Shown: piece by piece, positions 31,231-41,185 of the stretch | How the letters are laid out: every line of letters starts with the position of its first letter | How positions within the stretch are numbered: the first letter of the stretch is position 1 | Origin: Dolomitihabitans soli | GTDB taxonomy: Bacteria > Actinomycetota > Actinomycetes > Streptosporangiales > Streptosporangiaceae | Direction: 5' to 3' | DNA: 64,000 nt | NCBI RefSeq assembly: GCF_022213955.1 | Contig: NZ_JAKNTW010000009.1 | Coordinates: 277,580-341,579 of the forward strand | Notes under the pieces: model-generated | Told to the model about the DNA's origin: nothing | Seen by the model: the letters and a program-made list of their open reading frames with translations, nothing else | The model's database searches: none | Program-made: the position numbers and the translations under genes

Positions 31231-34200
31231 GTGCGGGTAGCGGTGCTCGGGCCGATCCAGGTGCACGCCGATGACGGGACCCCGATCGATATCGGCGGCG
31301 CCAGGCTCCGGGCACTACTCGCGCGGCTTGCCCTTTCGGTGGGCCAGGTCGTGCAGGCGGAGTCGCTGGTCGATGCCCTGTGGGGGGAGCACCCGCCCGC
31401 AGGGGCCGCCAAGGCGCTGCACGCCCTGGTATACCGGCTGCGCAGGGCTCTGGGCAGCGGGGCGATCGAGTCCGTGGCCACGGGCTATCGGCTGCGGGTG
31501 CGGGCCGAGGAGGTGGACGCCAACCGGTTCGAGGATCTCGCCGCCCGCGGTCATCGAGAACTCGCCGCCGACCGTCCCGACCGGGCCGCCGCACATCTCG
31601 GCGAAGCGCTCGCGCTTTGGCGGGGTCCTGCGCTGGCGGACGCGCTCGACGCCCCGTTCTCCGGTACGGCTGCCGCCCGGCTGGAGGAACTGCGCATCGC
31701 GGCGGCGGAGGACCGGTTCGACGCCGGACTGCGGTTGGGCCACCATGCCGACATCCTCGCCGACCTGGAGGCGGTCGCCGCCGAGCACCCCCTGCGCGAA
31801 CGGCTCGCCGCCCTGCGCATGCGTGCCCTGCACGCCGCGGGTCGCCAATCCGATGCCCTGAGGGTGTTCGGACAGGTTCGCAGCACCCTCGCCGACCAGC
31901 TCGGCATCGACCCCTCCGAAGAGCTGCGGGCCGTCCATCTGGCGGTGCTGCGCGGTGAGCGAGAGGTGCCGCGGGCACGGACGGAGCCGGAGCCCGGTCG
32001 GCTACCCGCCTCGCTGACCAGCTTCATCGGCCGCGACGACGAACTCGGATTGCTCAGCGGACTGGTGGAGACCTTCCGCCTGGTCACCGTCGTCGGCCCT
32101 GGCGGTGCCGGCAAGACCAGGCTCGCTCTCGAAGCCGCGTCCCGCCACCGCACCCACCGCCGCGGTCGCGTCTGGCTCGTTTCGCTGGCCGGAACCGACG
32201 TCGTGACCGAGGCCGTGCTGGGCGCGCTGAGCTCCCCGGGCACGCGGCCGTTCGGCGGCGGGTCGGCAGAGCCGGTGGATCGGGTGGCCGAGCTGCTCGG
32301 CGGCGCCGAAGCCGTGCTGGTGCTGGACAACTGCGAGCATCTCGTGGCGGCGGCGGCCGAGTTCGCCGGCCGACTGCTGGAGCGCCAGCCGTACCTGACG
32401 ATCCTGGCCACCAGCAGAGAACCCCTCAACATCGTCGGCGAGGCGATCTGCCGGCTCGGCCCGCTCCCTCAACCGGCCGCCATCCGGCTCTTCACCGACC
32501 GGGCGACGGCCGTACGCCCCGGCATCACGCTTGACGATGAGCCCGTCATCGACATCGTGCGGCGTCTCGACGGGCTCCCGCTCGCCCTGGAACTGGCCGC
32601 CGCCCGGCTCCGCACCATGGACGCCGATCAGCTCGCGCAGCGGCTGGACGACCGATTCCGCCTCCTGGCCTCGGGCAATCGGAGCGCCCAGCCCCGCCAG
32701 CAAACCCTGCACGCCGTCATCGACTGGAGCTGGGATCTCCTCGCCGACGAGGAAAGGACCCTGGCCCGCCGTATCTCGGTGTTCCCCGCTCGTACCGGCG
32801 CCGCCGCCATCGAAGCGATCTGTTCCGACCGGACGCTACCGCCGGGGGACATCGCCTACGTGCTCGACTCCCTGGTCGACAAGTCCATCGTGGAGCGGAC
32901 CGCGGGCGGCTACCGGATGCTGGAGACCATCCGGGCCTACGCCGCCGGAAAACTCGACCTCGCCGGCGAACGGGAGACGACGCGGGATCGGTTCACGCGT
33001 CACTTCGCCGACCTCGCCGAGGAACACGAACCGCTGATGCGCTCCCATGAGCAGGAAAAGTCGCTGCGGCTGTTCGACGCCGAATACGACAACCTCGTCT
33101 ACGCACTGCGCACGGCCATCGACGATCACGACGCCACGACCGCCGCCCGGATCCTCGCCACGCTGCACTGGTACTGGCGGATGGCGCGCTACGAACCGCG
33201 GGGCGAGGCGTTCGTGGCCAGGGTGCTGGAATTCGGCGAAGAGCTTCCCCCCGACGCCCGAGCCGCCTTCGAGGTCCTGCACGTATCGGGGGACGATGAG
33301 CCGGCCGTCACGTGCGACCGAGTGAGGGCCCTCATCGAGGAGTGCGCGCGTACCGGCGCCCTGGAACGCCACCCCACCCTGTTGATGACGACGCTCATCA
33401 TGGGGTACGCCGCCGGCCTGGACGGGTTGGTCGAACGCGAGATGGCCCGGGTGCGGAGCCGTTCCGACTCCTGGGCCATCGCCTGCACCTTCTTCGTGGA
33501 GGTGCTCATCGGTAACGAGCGCGGCGACTGGGAAGCGGCCGCGACGGCGTTGGAGAGGGCGTTCCACTCGTTCGAGGCGACCGGCGACGGGCTGTGCACG
33601 GCGCTGGTACTGACCATGGTGGCGCAGTCTCGCTCCTTTCGCGGCGACCACGACGGAGCGATCGCCGCCTACGAGCGCAGCGTCGCGCTGACCCCCCAGC
33701 ATGAGATCACCCATCGGATCGGGCTCGCCGTGGAACGGATGCGGGCGGGAGATCCGGCCGGTGCCCGGCGGGACATCGAGATCGCCGAACGGGCGGCCTG
33801 GGAGAGTGGGCGGCAACCGCAGCAGCTTGAGGTCATGGCCGCTCGGGTGGAGTTGTACCGCCGCGCCGGCGAGGTGGGACGGGCCGATCAAGAACTCGAT
33901 CGGGCCCGGCGAGTCGCCCACGAGAGCCTTCTTCTCCCACTCAACGCGATCAATGGCTTCGTGCTCCGTGTCCGGATGGCGAACCTGCTGACGGCCGGAG
34001 ATGCGAAACGGGCCCGCGACCTCCTTCCCGACATCGTCCGAACAGCGGCCGCGCAGCGTGACCTGGCCCTCGAAGCTCAGCAGCTGGCCAGGTTGCTCTA
34101 TCTCGAGGGCGAACCGGGCGGCGCCGCCACCGCGCTCGGCATGAGCCAGGCGGTCCGTGGCACCTTCGACCACGGTGATCCTGAGCTTCGCGAGCTCGCC

Positions 34201-34314
34201 GCCTCCTTGGCCGAACGGCTCGGATCGGCTGAATACGACAGGGCATATCAACGGGGCGCGCAAGTGCCCCGGCAGGACGTCATCGACCGGCTGACCGAAA
34301 TGGCGTCGCTGTGA
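31231..34314 (+). CDS. AfsR/SARP-family regulator (BTAD, NB-ARC-type ATPase, TPR)
   Basis: 1027 residues, the full-size AfsR plan. An OmpR-like winged helix (about 1-90; LRALLARLALSVGQVV), a BTAD all-helical domain (about 95-245) and an AAA/NB-ARC ATPase follow one another. The ATPase has Walker A GPGGAGKT (residues 289-296) and Walker B VLVLDNCEHL with Asp366; a long helical-repeat region runs to the end. GTG 31231 follows GGGAAGGGGG. Such proteins bind direct repeats near -35 elements and activate secondary metabolism or local genes. No biosynthetic core genes are in the window, so its target may be the serine hydrolases immediately downstream or distant genes. Confidence 0.88.
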   Translation: MRVAVLGPIQVHADDGTPIDIGGARLRALLARLALSVGQVVQAESLVDALWGEHPPAGAAKALHALVYRLRRALGSGAIESVATGYRLRVRAEEVDANRFEDLAARGHRELAADRPDRAAAHLGEALALWRGPALADALDAPFSGTAAARLEELRIAAAEDRFDAGLRLGHHADILADLEAVAAEHPLRERLAALRMRALHAAGRQSDALRVFGQVRSTLADQLGIDPSEELRAVHLAVLRGEREVPRARTEPEPGRLPASLTSFIGRDDELGLLSGLVETFRLVTVVGPGGAGKTRLALEAASRHRTHRRGRVWLVSLAGTDVVTEAVLGALSSPGTRPFGGGSAEPVDRVAELLGGAEAVLVLDNCEHLVAAAAEFAGRLLERQPYLTILATSREPLNIVGEAICRLGPLPQPAAIRLFTDRATAVRPGITLDDEPVIDIVRRLDGLPLALELAAARLRTMDADQLAQRLDDRFRLLASGNRSAQPRQQTLHAVIDWSWDLLADEERTLARRISVFPARTGAAAIEAICSDRTLPPGDIAYVLDSLVDKSIVERTAGGYRMLETIRAYAAGKLDLAGERETTRDRFTRHFADLAEEHEPLMRSHEQEKSLRLFDAEYDNLVYALRTAIDDHDATTAARILATLHWYWRMARYEPRGEAFVARVLEFGEELPPDARAAFEVLHVSGDDEPAVTCDRVRALIEECARTGALERHPTLLMTTLIMGYAAGLDGLVEREMARVRSRSDSWAIACTFFVEVLIGNERGDWEAAATALERAFHSFEATGDGLCTALVLTMVAQSRSFRGDHDGAIAAYERSVALTPQHEITHRIGLAVERMRAGDPAGARRDIEIAERAAWESGRQPQQLEVMAARVELYRRAGEVGRADQELDRARRVAHESLLLPLNAINGFVLRVRMANLLTAGDAKRARDLLPDIVRTAAAQRDLALEAQQLARLLYLEGEPGGAATALGMSQAVRGTFDHGDPELRELAASLAERLGSAEYDRAYQRGAQVPRQDVIDRLTEMASL

Positions 34315-34544
34315 GGCGGTGCCTCCCTCGTACGGCCGAGCGGGTTCGGCGCGCCTCCCGGTCCGGGGAGTAATCACCGCTGGTAGACGCGGTCTATCAC
34401 CGTGCTGTCACCCGCTTGTCAGCGCCGCGCCCCAGCGTGGGAGGCGAAATCCCGGCCCTTGCCGAGCTCGCCGTCGTCGCAGGAGCGACGGGCGAACCGC
34501 TCGGTCTGGAGTCTGGGCGGTTCTCATCCACCAGGAGTGCACCA

Positions 34545-35696
34545 ATGACCAGTTCCGCGAACGCCAGGCACGTGCGAGTGCAGGAGGTGCTGGACCGGGC
34601 GGTGGCCGAGCAGAGCGCTCCCGGCGTCGTCGCCGAGGTCCAGGACGAGAACGGCACCTGGTTCGGCTCGGCCGGGGTGGCCGACCTCGAGACCGGCCGC
34701 CGCCGCGAACCCGGGGAGCAATTCCACGCCGGCAGCATCGGCAAGGCGTTCACCGCCGCCGCGATGCTGACGCTGGAGGCCGAGGGCAGGCTGAGCCTCG
34801 ACGACACGGTGGACACCTGGCTGCCCGGCGTGGTCGGCGGCAACGGCAACGACGGCAGCAAGATCACCATCAGGCAGCTGCTCACCCACACCAGCGGCCT
34901 GGGGATCACCGGCCTCAGCGTCGAGGTGGTGCGCCAGTATCACACCCGGGCCGGGTTCGCCGAGCACCGCTACGACGTCCGGACCGTCGACGAGCTGCTG
35001 AAGCTCCAGATGGCCATTCCGCCGATGTACGCGCCGGGTGAGGACTTCGCCTACGCCAACGGCGGCTACCACATCGCCGGAGCGATCATTGAGAAGGTGA
35101 CCGGCCGGAGCTATGAGGACGAAATCGACCGGACGGTCATCCAGCCGCTCGGGCTGACCACCTCCTATGCGCGGACCTTCGCCGAGCGGCGGTACCGGGG
35201 GCCGCACACCAAGGCCTACTCGAAGATGTACATCAGGGACGGCGTCGACCCGGAGAGCCTCACGCCCGACAACTACCTGTCGCTCCTGGCGGGCCCCGAA
35301 GACGATCCGGTCGACGTCACGGACAGGACCATTCCCACGTGGGCCGCCGGTGGCGTCGTTTCGACCACCAGCGACCTGCTCCGGCTCCTGCGCGCGCTGA
35401 TCACCGGCTCCCTGCTGCCGCCCGCGCAGCATCGCACGATGTGGAGCACCGTCCCCACCAGGGACTGGATCCCCAACGCCCGGTACGGCACCGGGGTGGC
35501 CCAATGGGCGCTGGCCGACGGCCGCATGCTCCACGTCGTGGCTGGAGTGGAGGGAGGCACCGTCAGCGTGGCCCTGGGCACTCCCGACAGCGGGCTCATC
35601 GTCGCCATGCATCTCAACGGTGACTGGAACTGGTACCCCGTCTGCGACCAGATCGTCGAGGCGGCGTTCGGCTCATCCTTGCTCCCGCCTCAGTAG
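34545..35696 (+). CDS. serine hydrolase, class C beta-lactamase/PBP fold (1)
   Basis: 383 residues with no signal peptide. The nucleophile motif is S64-IGK67 (in HAGSIGKAF) and the second is Y170-AN. The third motif, usually H/KxG before a Gly-rich strand, is not standard; the region reads VVAGVEGGTVSV. It could be an esterase or peptidase of the beta-lactamase superfamily rather than a beta-lactamase. ATG 34545 follows AGGAG with seven bases spacing; an upstream in-frame start at 34416 lacks one. It is followed 39 bp later by a paralogue, so the two are probably one operon. Confidence 0.85.
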   Translation: MTSSANARHVRVQEVLDRAVAEQSAPGVVAEVQDENGTWFGSAGVADLETGRRREPGEQFHAGSIGKAFTAAAMLTLEAEGRLSLDDTVDTWLPGVVGGNGNDGSKITIRQLLTHTSGLGITGLSVEVVRQYHTRAGFAEHRYDVRTVDELLKLQMAIPPMYAPGEDFAYANGGYHIAGAIIEKVTGRSYEDEIDRTVIQPLGLTTSYARTFAERRYRGPHTKAYSKMYIRDGVDPESLTPDNYLSLLAGPEDDPVDVTDRTIPTWAAGGVVSTTSDLLRLLRALITGSLLPPAQHRTMWSTVPTRDWIPNARYGTGVAQWALADGRMLHVVAGVEGGTVSVALGTPDSGLIVAMHLNGDWNWYPVCDQIVEAAFGSSLLPPQ

Positions 35697-35735
35697 CGCA
35701 GTCGAAGCTGATCAATTGCCCAGAGAAGGACAACA

Positions 35736-37175
35736 ATGACGAAACTCGACACACTGGCGGACTGGCTCGGCGAACGACTCCCCGAACTGATCGCCGAGCA
35801 CCGCGTGCCAGGGGCGGTCATCGGCGTGTACGCGAACGGGGAACACCTGGAACGCGCGGCAGGCGTGCTCAATACCCGCACCGGTGTTCCGGTGACCACC
35901 GATTCGCTGTTCCAGATCGGTTCCATCACCAAGGTCTGGACGGCCACCTTGGCACTGCAACTGGTCGAGGACGGGAAACTCGACCTCGACCTGCCCGTCC
36001 GCGCCTACCTGCCGGAATTCCGGCTGGCGGACGAGTCCGCGGCCGCGCTGATCACCACCCGCCACCTGCTGTGCCACACCGCGGGGTTCGAGGGAGACAC
36101 GGTCACCGACACCGGTCGCGGCGACGACGCCATCGCCCGGTACGTCGAGCTGCTCGACAAGGCATCCCAGCTCTTCGAACCGGGCGAACTGTTCTCCTAC
36201 AACAACGCCGGATTCGTCGTGATCGGCCGGATCGTCGAAATCCTGCGCGGCAAGCCGTACATCCAGTGCCTGCGCGAACACCTCATCCAGCCGCTGGAAC
36301 TCGCGCACACCGCCACCGACGCGGCGGAAGCCATCCTGCATCGGGCCGCGGTCGGCCACTTCCCGTCAGGAACCGAAGCTCCGCCCCAACCGGCCGGAGT
36401 CTGGGCACTGCCCCGTTCCCTCGCGCCCGCAGGCTCCGCACTGACGATGAGCGCACGCGACCTGCTCACCTTCGCCCGCAGCCAGCTGCCCGGCGGCGGG
36501 GACGGCGGGGACGGTGGTGGCGTGCTCGGCGCCGAGGCCGTCCACGCCATGCGGACCGAGAACGTGCGAATCCCCTTCCCCTTCACCGGCCACGGCGACG
36601 CGTGGGCACTCGGCTGGGAGATCTTCCACGTCGGCGGGCACACCATCTATGGCCACAACGGCGACACCATCGGCCAATCCGCGTTCCTGCGACTCATCCC
36701 CGAACAGGACATCGCGGTCGCGCTGCTCACCAACGGCGGCCAGGGCGTACCCCTGCACCACGAACTCCTCCGCCACGTGCTGCGCGAACTCGCCGGCATC
36801 GAACTGCCCGAGCTGCCTGCCCCGAGCCCCGGCCCCATCGACGCGAGCCGCTACCTCGGCAGCTACGGCGACTCGACCGCGGACATCACCATCAGCCAAG
36901 ACGACAGCGGCGCCATCTGGGCCGAACACGTCCCCATCGGGGAGTTCGCCGGTTTCGCCCCACCGCAACGTTTCCAGCTCCTGCCCTACCAGGGCGACAC
37001 CCTGGTCACCGCCCAGCCGAACCAGGGCATCCACCGCACGCAGACCTTCGTCGGCGACGACGGTCACGGCAAGGCACGTTTCCTGCACCTCGGCCGCGCC
37101 GTACCCCGGCGGTCCGACGCACCCCGGCCACCTGCCCCGATCCTCGGCGACGGCTCCCGTACGGCCGGGCAGTAG
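35736..37175 (+). CDS. serine hydrolase, class C beta-lactamase/PBP fold (2)
   Basis: 479 residues with all three active-site motifs: S63-ITK66, Y155-NN and H307-NG (in YGHNGDTIG). The catalytic domain spans about 1-360, followed by a C-terminal beta-barrel-like domain of about 110 residues (YLGSYGDSTADITISQDDSG) as in D-aminopeptidase-type relatives. No signal peptide, so cytoplasmic. ATG 35736 has AGAAGG upstream. It lies in tandem with the preceding paralogue; D-amino-acid peptides or esters are possible substrates. AfsR-dependent control is inferred from position only. Confidence 0.88.
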   Translation: MTKLDTLADWLGERLPELIAEHRVPGAVIGVYANGEHLERAAGVLNTRTGVPVTTDSLFQIGSITKVWTATLALQLVEDGKLDLDLPVRAYLPEFRLADESAAALITTRHLLCHTAGFEGDTVTDTGRGDDAIARYVELLDKASQLFEPGELFSYNNAGFVVIGRIVEILRGKPYIQCLREHLIQPLELAHTATDAAEAILHRAAVGHFPSGTEAPPQPAGVWALPRSLAPAGSALTMSARDLLTFARSQLPGGGDGGDGGGVLGAEAVHAMRTENVRIPFPFTGHGDAWALGWEIFHVGGHTIYGHNGDTIGQSAFLRLIPEQDIAVALLTNGGQGVPLHHELLRHVLRELAGIELPELPAPSPGPIDASRYLGSYGDSTADITISQDDSGAIWAEHVPIGEFAGFAPPQRFQLLPYQGDTLVTAQPNQGIHRTQTFVGDDGHGKARFLHLGRAVPRRSDAPRPPAPILGDGSRTAGQ

Positions 37176-37392
37176 CTCGTACCGAGGAACCATCTCGGTC
37201 CGCAGGTCTGCAAGGCAGGTGGTGCGCCCGTACGGCGAGCTGCTCTGGCCGGCCGGCTTCGCGGAGATGACCCGTGCTGTGTGTTTGGCGCTACGCTCCG
37301 AAGGTGATCAGGTGCAGGCGGTGGACGGTGGATGTGCCTGGCGAGCTGATGAGCGGGGCCGTGCCCTGGTTCTCGTGGACTGATGGGAAACG

Positions 37393-39648
37393 GTGCGCGT
37401 GACCATGCTCGATGAGGCGGCCATGCTGCAGGCCTACGCGGCGGGCCAGGTCCTGCGGCCGCAGGACGGTGCGGAACTCGTCGTCGAGGCGAGCCTGGTG
37501 CGAGCGCTGTGTCGGCGGGGGCGCGAGGAGATCGACCCGCGCGGGCCGGCGATCGAGGGCGCCAGAATCGTGGGCGACCTCGACCTGAGCGGGATGGAGA
37601 TCCCCTTTCCCCTCCGTTTCTACGGCTGCGTGTTCGAGCAGCCCGTCAACCTGGACGGCGCGGACCTGCATCTGCTCGTGTTGGACGGCTGCGAGATTCC
37701 CGGTGTCCTGGCCAACGGGCTGCGGGTCCGCCGCGACCTGGATCTGTCCCGGTCGCGTATCACCGGTGATCTGTGGACCTCGGCCAGCACCTCCTGCAGC
37801 GCGGCTGTCTGGCTGTGCGAGTCGGAGATCGGCGGGCGCCTGCTCTGCCTGGATACGGTCATCGACTCCGCGATGCGTGCGGTTCAGGCCGACCGGATGC
37901 GGGTCGGCGGCACCATCCGGCTGCTGCACGGGTTCGAGGCCCGCGGGGGGATGCGGCTGCTGGGCGTTCAGGTGGCGGGTTCGCTGGACCTGACCGGCGC
38001 CCAGCTGACCCGCCCCGACCGCGGGCAGGCCCTGGACCTGGGCGACGCACAGATCGGCGGCAGCGTCTTCCTCATCGAGGACCAGTCGGGCCGCCGCCCT
38101 TTGATCCGTGGCCGCGTCGACCTGGGCAACGCCCGGATCTCCGGCAAGTTCCTGATCCGTAATGCCACATTCGAGCCCACCGAGGCGGTCAGCGGCGTCG
38201 GGTACTCCAGCAGGCACAGCGCCGGGACCGCGGTCAGCGCGCCGGGGCTCTTCGTCGGGGGAGACCTCACCGTCGACGGCGAGTGCCGGATCGGTGGCGG
38301 CGTGGATCTTTCCATGGGGTCGTTCAGCACCGTCCGCATCCACAAGGGATGTGCGTTCACGGTCGGCGGCGGGCGAGCCCTCGATCTGACCAACGCCGAA
38401 CTGCGCTCCAGCCTCCTGGTGGAGGACGACGTGGAGGTCCAGGGCACGCTGCGGCTGACAGGGACCCACATCAAAGGCGACCTCACCCTCCAGGGAACCC
38501 GATGGAGCCAGCCGGAGAGAGACTCGCTCATCGACGCACAGGGCGTGATCGTCGACAGCGGGGTGAACCTGCGGGATGTCGAGGCCACCGGTGGCGGCTT
38601 CCGGTTTCGGTCCGCGACGATCGGCGGCATCCTGGACGCTCACCGCGCCCGGCTGCGCAACCCGGGCGGTGAGGCGTTCTCGCTGCACCGGGCGGTGGTA
38701 CGGGGGTCGATACTGCTCTCCGGAGGATTCGCTGCCGAGGGCCGGGTGCGGCTGAACCGGTGCGCGGTCGAGGGACGGCTCGACTGCGAGGGCGGTACCT
38801 TCGCCGGCGGGATCGAGGCGGGGTCGGCCATGGCACGCGGTGGCATGCGCCTGCGCTGGGCCGAGGTCCCGCCGTCGGTGGATCTGACCGGCGCGTCCAC
38901 CACGGTGCTCGCCGACGACCCGGCCAGATGGCCACGCGACTCGGCGATCGCGGGCTTCGTCTACGACCGGTTCGAGGGCGAGTGGGACTGGCGTGCTCGT
39001 CGTGACTGGCTGCGCGGGATGGCGCCCTTCGACGCCGGTCCCTACGAGCAGGCGGCCCGGGTGTTCCGCCAGCATGGACACCCGGTGGAGGCCGAGTCGC
39101 TGCTCATCGAGCAACGCCGGCAGGCCAGGAGGGTGCCGTCGGCAGATGGCCGCTCACCGCGCCGGCTGGTCAGGAACGCCGTCGACGTGGTCTACGGGCT
39201 CACCGTCGGTTACGGTTACCGGCCCGGCCGGGTGCTGTGGCTGCTGGGGGCGTTACTCGCGCTGGTGGGTGCCCTGGTGCTGAGTCCCGCGGTCCAGGAG
39301 ACCTTGCGGGCGACGGACCCGCGCGGGAACGTCTACGCGATGGACGGCAGGCTGGTCACCGTGGATGACGTCGTGGCTCCAGGGGACGGCACCGCGACCA
39401 CCGCGAGCCGCGCCGCCAGTCCCGGGCCGTGCGGGGACGGGCAGGTGCGCTGCTTCGACCCGCTGTTCTACACGGTGGACACCGTCGTCCCGCTCCTCAC
39501 GCTGGGTCAGCGCGCGACGTGGTATCCCGAGACACGCACTCCCGTGGGGGCGCTGGCCTCCGCGCTGCTGAACGTGGCCAGCCTGCTGGGCTGGCTGCTC
39601 TCGACGGTTGTGGTGCTCTCCTTCGCCCGGCTGGCCAGACCCGCATGA
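37393..39648 (+). CDS. large beta-helix membrane protein, unknown
   Basis: 751 residues. Residues about 50-500 consist of some 20 irregular repeats of the type (I/V)xGxLDLSGA and ADLHLLVLDG, predicting a right-handed beta-helix related to pentapeptide-repeat folds. The C-terminal third has two membrane helices (VLWLLGALLALVGALVLSPAV and LLNVASLLGWLLSTVVVLSFA) separated by a short external loop with two Cys (PCGDGQVRC). Similar Streptomyces proteins are often named membrane-associated oxidoreductases without visible redox motifs, and I see none. GTG 37393 start. Monocistronic. Function unknown. Confidence 0.75.
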   Translation: MRVTMLDEAAMLQAYAAGQVLRPQDGAELVVEASLVRALCRRGREEIDPRGPAIEGARIVGDLDLSGMEIPFPLRFYGCVFEQPVNLDGADLHLLVLDGCEIPGVLANGLRVRRDLDLSRSRITGDLWTSASTSCSAAVWLCESEIGGRLLCLDTVIDSAMRAVQADRMRVGGTIRLLHGFEARGGMRLLGVQVAGSLDLTGAQLTRPDRGQALDLGDAQIGGSVFLIEDQSGRRPLIRGRVDLGNARISGKFLIRNATFEPTEAVSGVGYSSRHSAGTAVSAPGLFVGGDLTVDGECRIGGGVDLSMGSFSTVRIHKGCAFTVGGGRALDLTNAELRSSLLVEDDVEVQGTLRLTGTHIKGDLTLQGTRWSQPERDSLIDAQGVIVDSGVNLRDVEATGGGFRFRSATIGGILDAHRARLRNPGGEAFSLHRAVVRGSILLSGGFAAEGRVRLNRCAVEGRLDCEGGTFAGGIEAGSAMARGGMRLRWAEVPPSVDLTGASTTVLADDPARWPRDSAIAGFVYDRFEGEWDWRARRDWLRGMAPFDAGPYEQAARVFRQHGHPVEAESLLIEQRRQARRVPSADGRSPRRLVRNAVDVVYGLTVGYGYRPGRVLWLLGALLALVGALVLSPAVQETLRATDPRGNVYAMDGRLVTVDDVVAPGDGTATTASRAASPGPCGDGQVRCFDPLFYTVDTVVPLLTLGQRATWYPETRTPVGALASALLNVASLLGWLLSTVVVLSFARLARPA

Positions 39649-39739
39649 GAAGCCCTGCGACGAGAACGTCAACTCATCGCCCCGCCACGGTGATGACCAC
39701 CGGCGAGGCGCTGTCCATGCTGGTGGTTAGGCTGCCTCC

Positions 39740-40066
39740 ATGCAGCTGATCAAGAACTCCGGGACGTACGCCGCCCCCGGCGCGGCACCCGGCGACTACG
39801 TCGAACACATCCGCAGCGACCGGCTCTCGGCCGGCACCTACCTGATCCCCGCCGGCGGAGTCGATGATCAGACGCCCCACCGAGAAGACGAGATCTACCT
39901 GGTCACCGCAGGCAGGGCCCGGGTGGTCACCGACTCCGGTGCGGCCGCGGTCGGGCCCGGCGATCTCATCTTCGTGCCGGCCGGGGAGGCCCACCGGTTC
40001 GTCGACATCGTCGAGGACCTGGCCCTGCTGGTGTTCTTCGCGCCCGCGTACACCGGCCGCACCTGA
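39740..40066 (+). CDS. cupin domain protein
   Basis: 108 residues, a minimal single-barrel cupin. Motif 1 is TPHREDEIYLVTAGRARV (HxxxDE) and motif 2 is GDLIFVPAGEAHRFVD with the terminal His, so a metal site is likely complete. The function is unassigned; small stand-alone cupins include dioxygenases, isomerases and binding proteins. Convergent with the reductase gene. Confidence 0.85.
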   Translation: MQLIKNSGTYAAPGAAPGDYVEHIRSDRLSAGTYLIPAGGVDDQTPHREDEIYLVTAGRARVVTDSGAAAVGPGDLIFVPAGEAHRFVDIVEDLALLVFFAPAYTGRT

Positions 40067-40225
40067 ACCGGACGGCCTGCGTCCCGTTCCCACGCCCGTG
40101 GAATCTGCGTGCATTCGATCAGGCAGCCGGGCGGGAGGTTGCCATGGGGGTGGCAGCGGCTCAAATACGGTGCCGGTCGGGTAGCTGCCGCCGAGCCATC
40201 CGCCGGCCGGGCGGGCCGTACTCGA

Positions 40226-41089
40226 CTACTGCTTCAGCACCTGGATCAGGCTGGTGAGGCTGTCCTTGCCGTGGCCGGCGGCGATGCCGCGGCGGAAGAC
40301 GTCCAGGACGGCGGCCGGCAGGGAGCCGTCCACGCCGGACGTACGCGCGGTGTGCAGGACGTGTTCCAGGCTGGCCGCGCCCATGGTCAGGGTGTCCACG
40401 TCGCCTTCATGGTTGCCGGCGTCGATGCGGGGAGCGTAGAACTCCAGGAAGTATCGGAGGTCAACGGTCTTCACGGCGTGCGGCAGGAACTCCTCCGCCG
40501 TGATGCCGTTGGCCGCTGCCACCGCCTGGCCGTGCAGGTAGCCCACCAGGGACGTCCAGAACATGTCCATCCCGATCTGGTAGTACAGCGCCGCCAGACC
40601 CGGGTCCTCGCCCAGGTAGTCGATGCCGGTCAGCACCTCCAGGGCCGCCCGGTGGGCCTCGACCGCGTCCTTGGGACCGCTGTAGTACGTCATGGCTCCA
40701 GGAGTGCCGATGCCCGGCGGCGGCACCTGCACGCCACCGGTGATCTGCACGGCGCCGTGCCGCGCCAGCCACTCCGCCGCCTGCCGGCCCTTCTCGGGAG
40801 TGTCGGAGGTGAGGTTGGCCACGGTACGGCCGGCCAAGGCGCTGGGGGCCTGCTCCAGGATGGCGTACACCGCGTCGTAGTCGGTCAGGCTCAGTACGAC
40901 CAGGTCGTTGGCCGTCAGGGCGGCCTCGACGGTAGGTGCGCGGTGCGCGCCGCGCGCCACCAAGTGGTCGGCTTTGCCCGGAGTGCGGTTCCACACGGTG
41001 ACCTCGTAGCCGCGCTCCAGATAAGCGGCGGCCATCGCCTGACCCATCGGGCCCAGGCCGATCATCGTCACGGAAGGTGTGGCGGTCAT
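40226..41089 (-). CDS. NADP-binding 6-PGDH/imine reductase-like oxidoreductase
   Basis: 287 residues: an N-terminal Rossmann domain with GLGPMGQAM and NRTPGKAD (the Arg-Thr suggests NADP), and a helical dimerisation domain typical of beta-hydroxyacid dehydrogenases and imine reductases (LYYQIGMDMFWTSLVGYLHG). The catalytic Lys of hydroxyacid dehydrogenases is not visible where expected, favouring the imine-reductase-like branch. Divergent from a TetR gene, with two matching operators between them. Confidence 0.84.
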   Translation of the reverse strand: MTATPSVTMIGLGPMGQAMAAAYLERGYEVTVWNRTPGKADHLVARGAHRAPTVEAALTANDLVVLSLTDYDAVYAILEQAPSALAGRTVANLTSDTPEKGRQAAEWLARHGAVQITGGVQVPPPGIGTPGAMTYYSGPKDAVEAHRAALEVLTGIDYLGEDPGLAALYYQIGMDMFWTSLVGYLHGQAVAAANGITAEEFLPHAVKTVDLRYFLEFYAPRIDAGNHEGDVDTLTMGAASLEHVLHTARTSGVDGSLPAAVLDVFRRGIAAGHGKDSLTSLIQVLKQ

Positions 41090-41109
41090 GGTGTCTCCTT
41101 CGACAGCTC

Positions 41110-41168
41110 TAAAACGAACGCTCTATCTAGACGTGAGACCGTAACACATCCCTAGAACGAACGCTCTA
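41110..41168. promoter_or_regulatory. paired TetR operators
   Basis: Two copies of an imperfect 16-bp palindrome, 41110-41125 and 41153-41168, sharing AACGAACGCTCTA; the second reads TAGAACGAACGCTCTA. One abuts each divergent gene, so the TetR protein probably controls both its own gene and the reductase. Confidence 0.68.
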
Positions 41169-41185
41169 TTCACTATGCTGTCGTC

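Noticed and set aside
37176-37392. A fifth copy of the dispersed repeat (GCCCGTACGGC near 37227)
   Set aside because: Only the short GTACGGC core is shared, a word common in this genome; none of the later blocks is present.
31231-39648. Secondary-metabolite gene cluster around the AfsR-like gene
   Set aside because: No polyketide, peptide, terpene or other core synthase genes are present; AfsR-type regulators also occur outside clusters.
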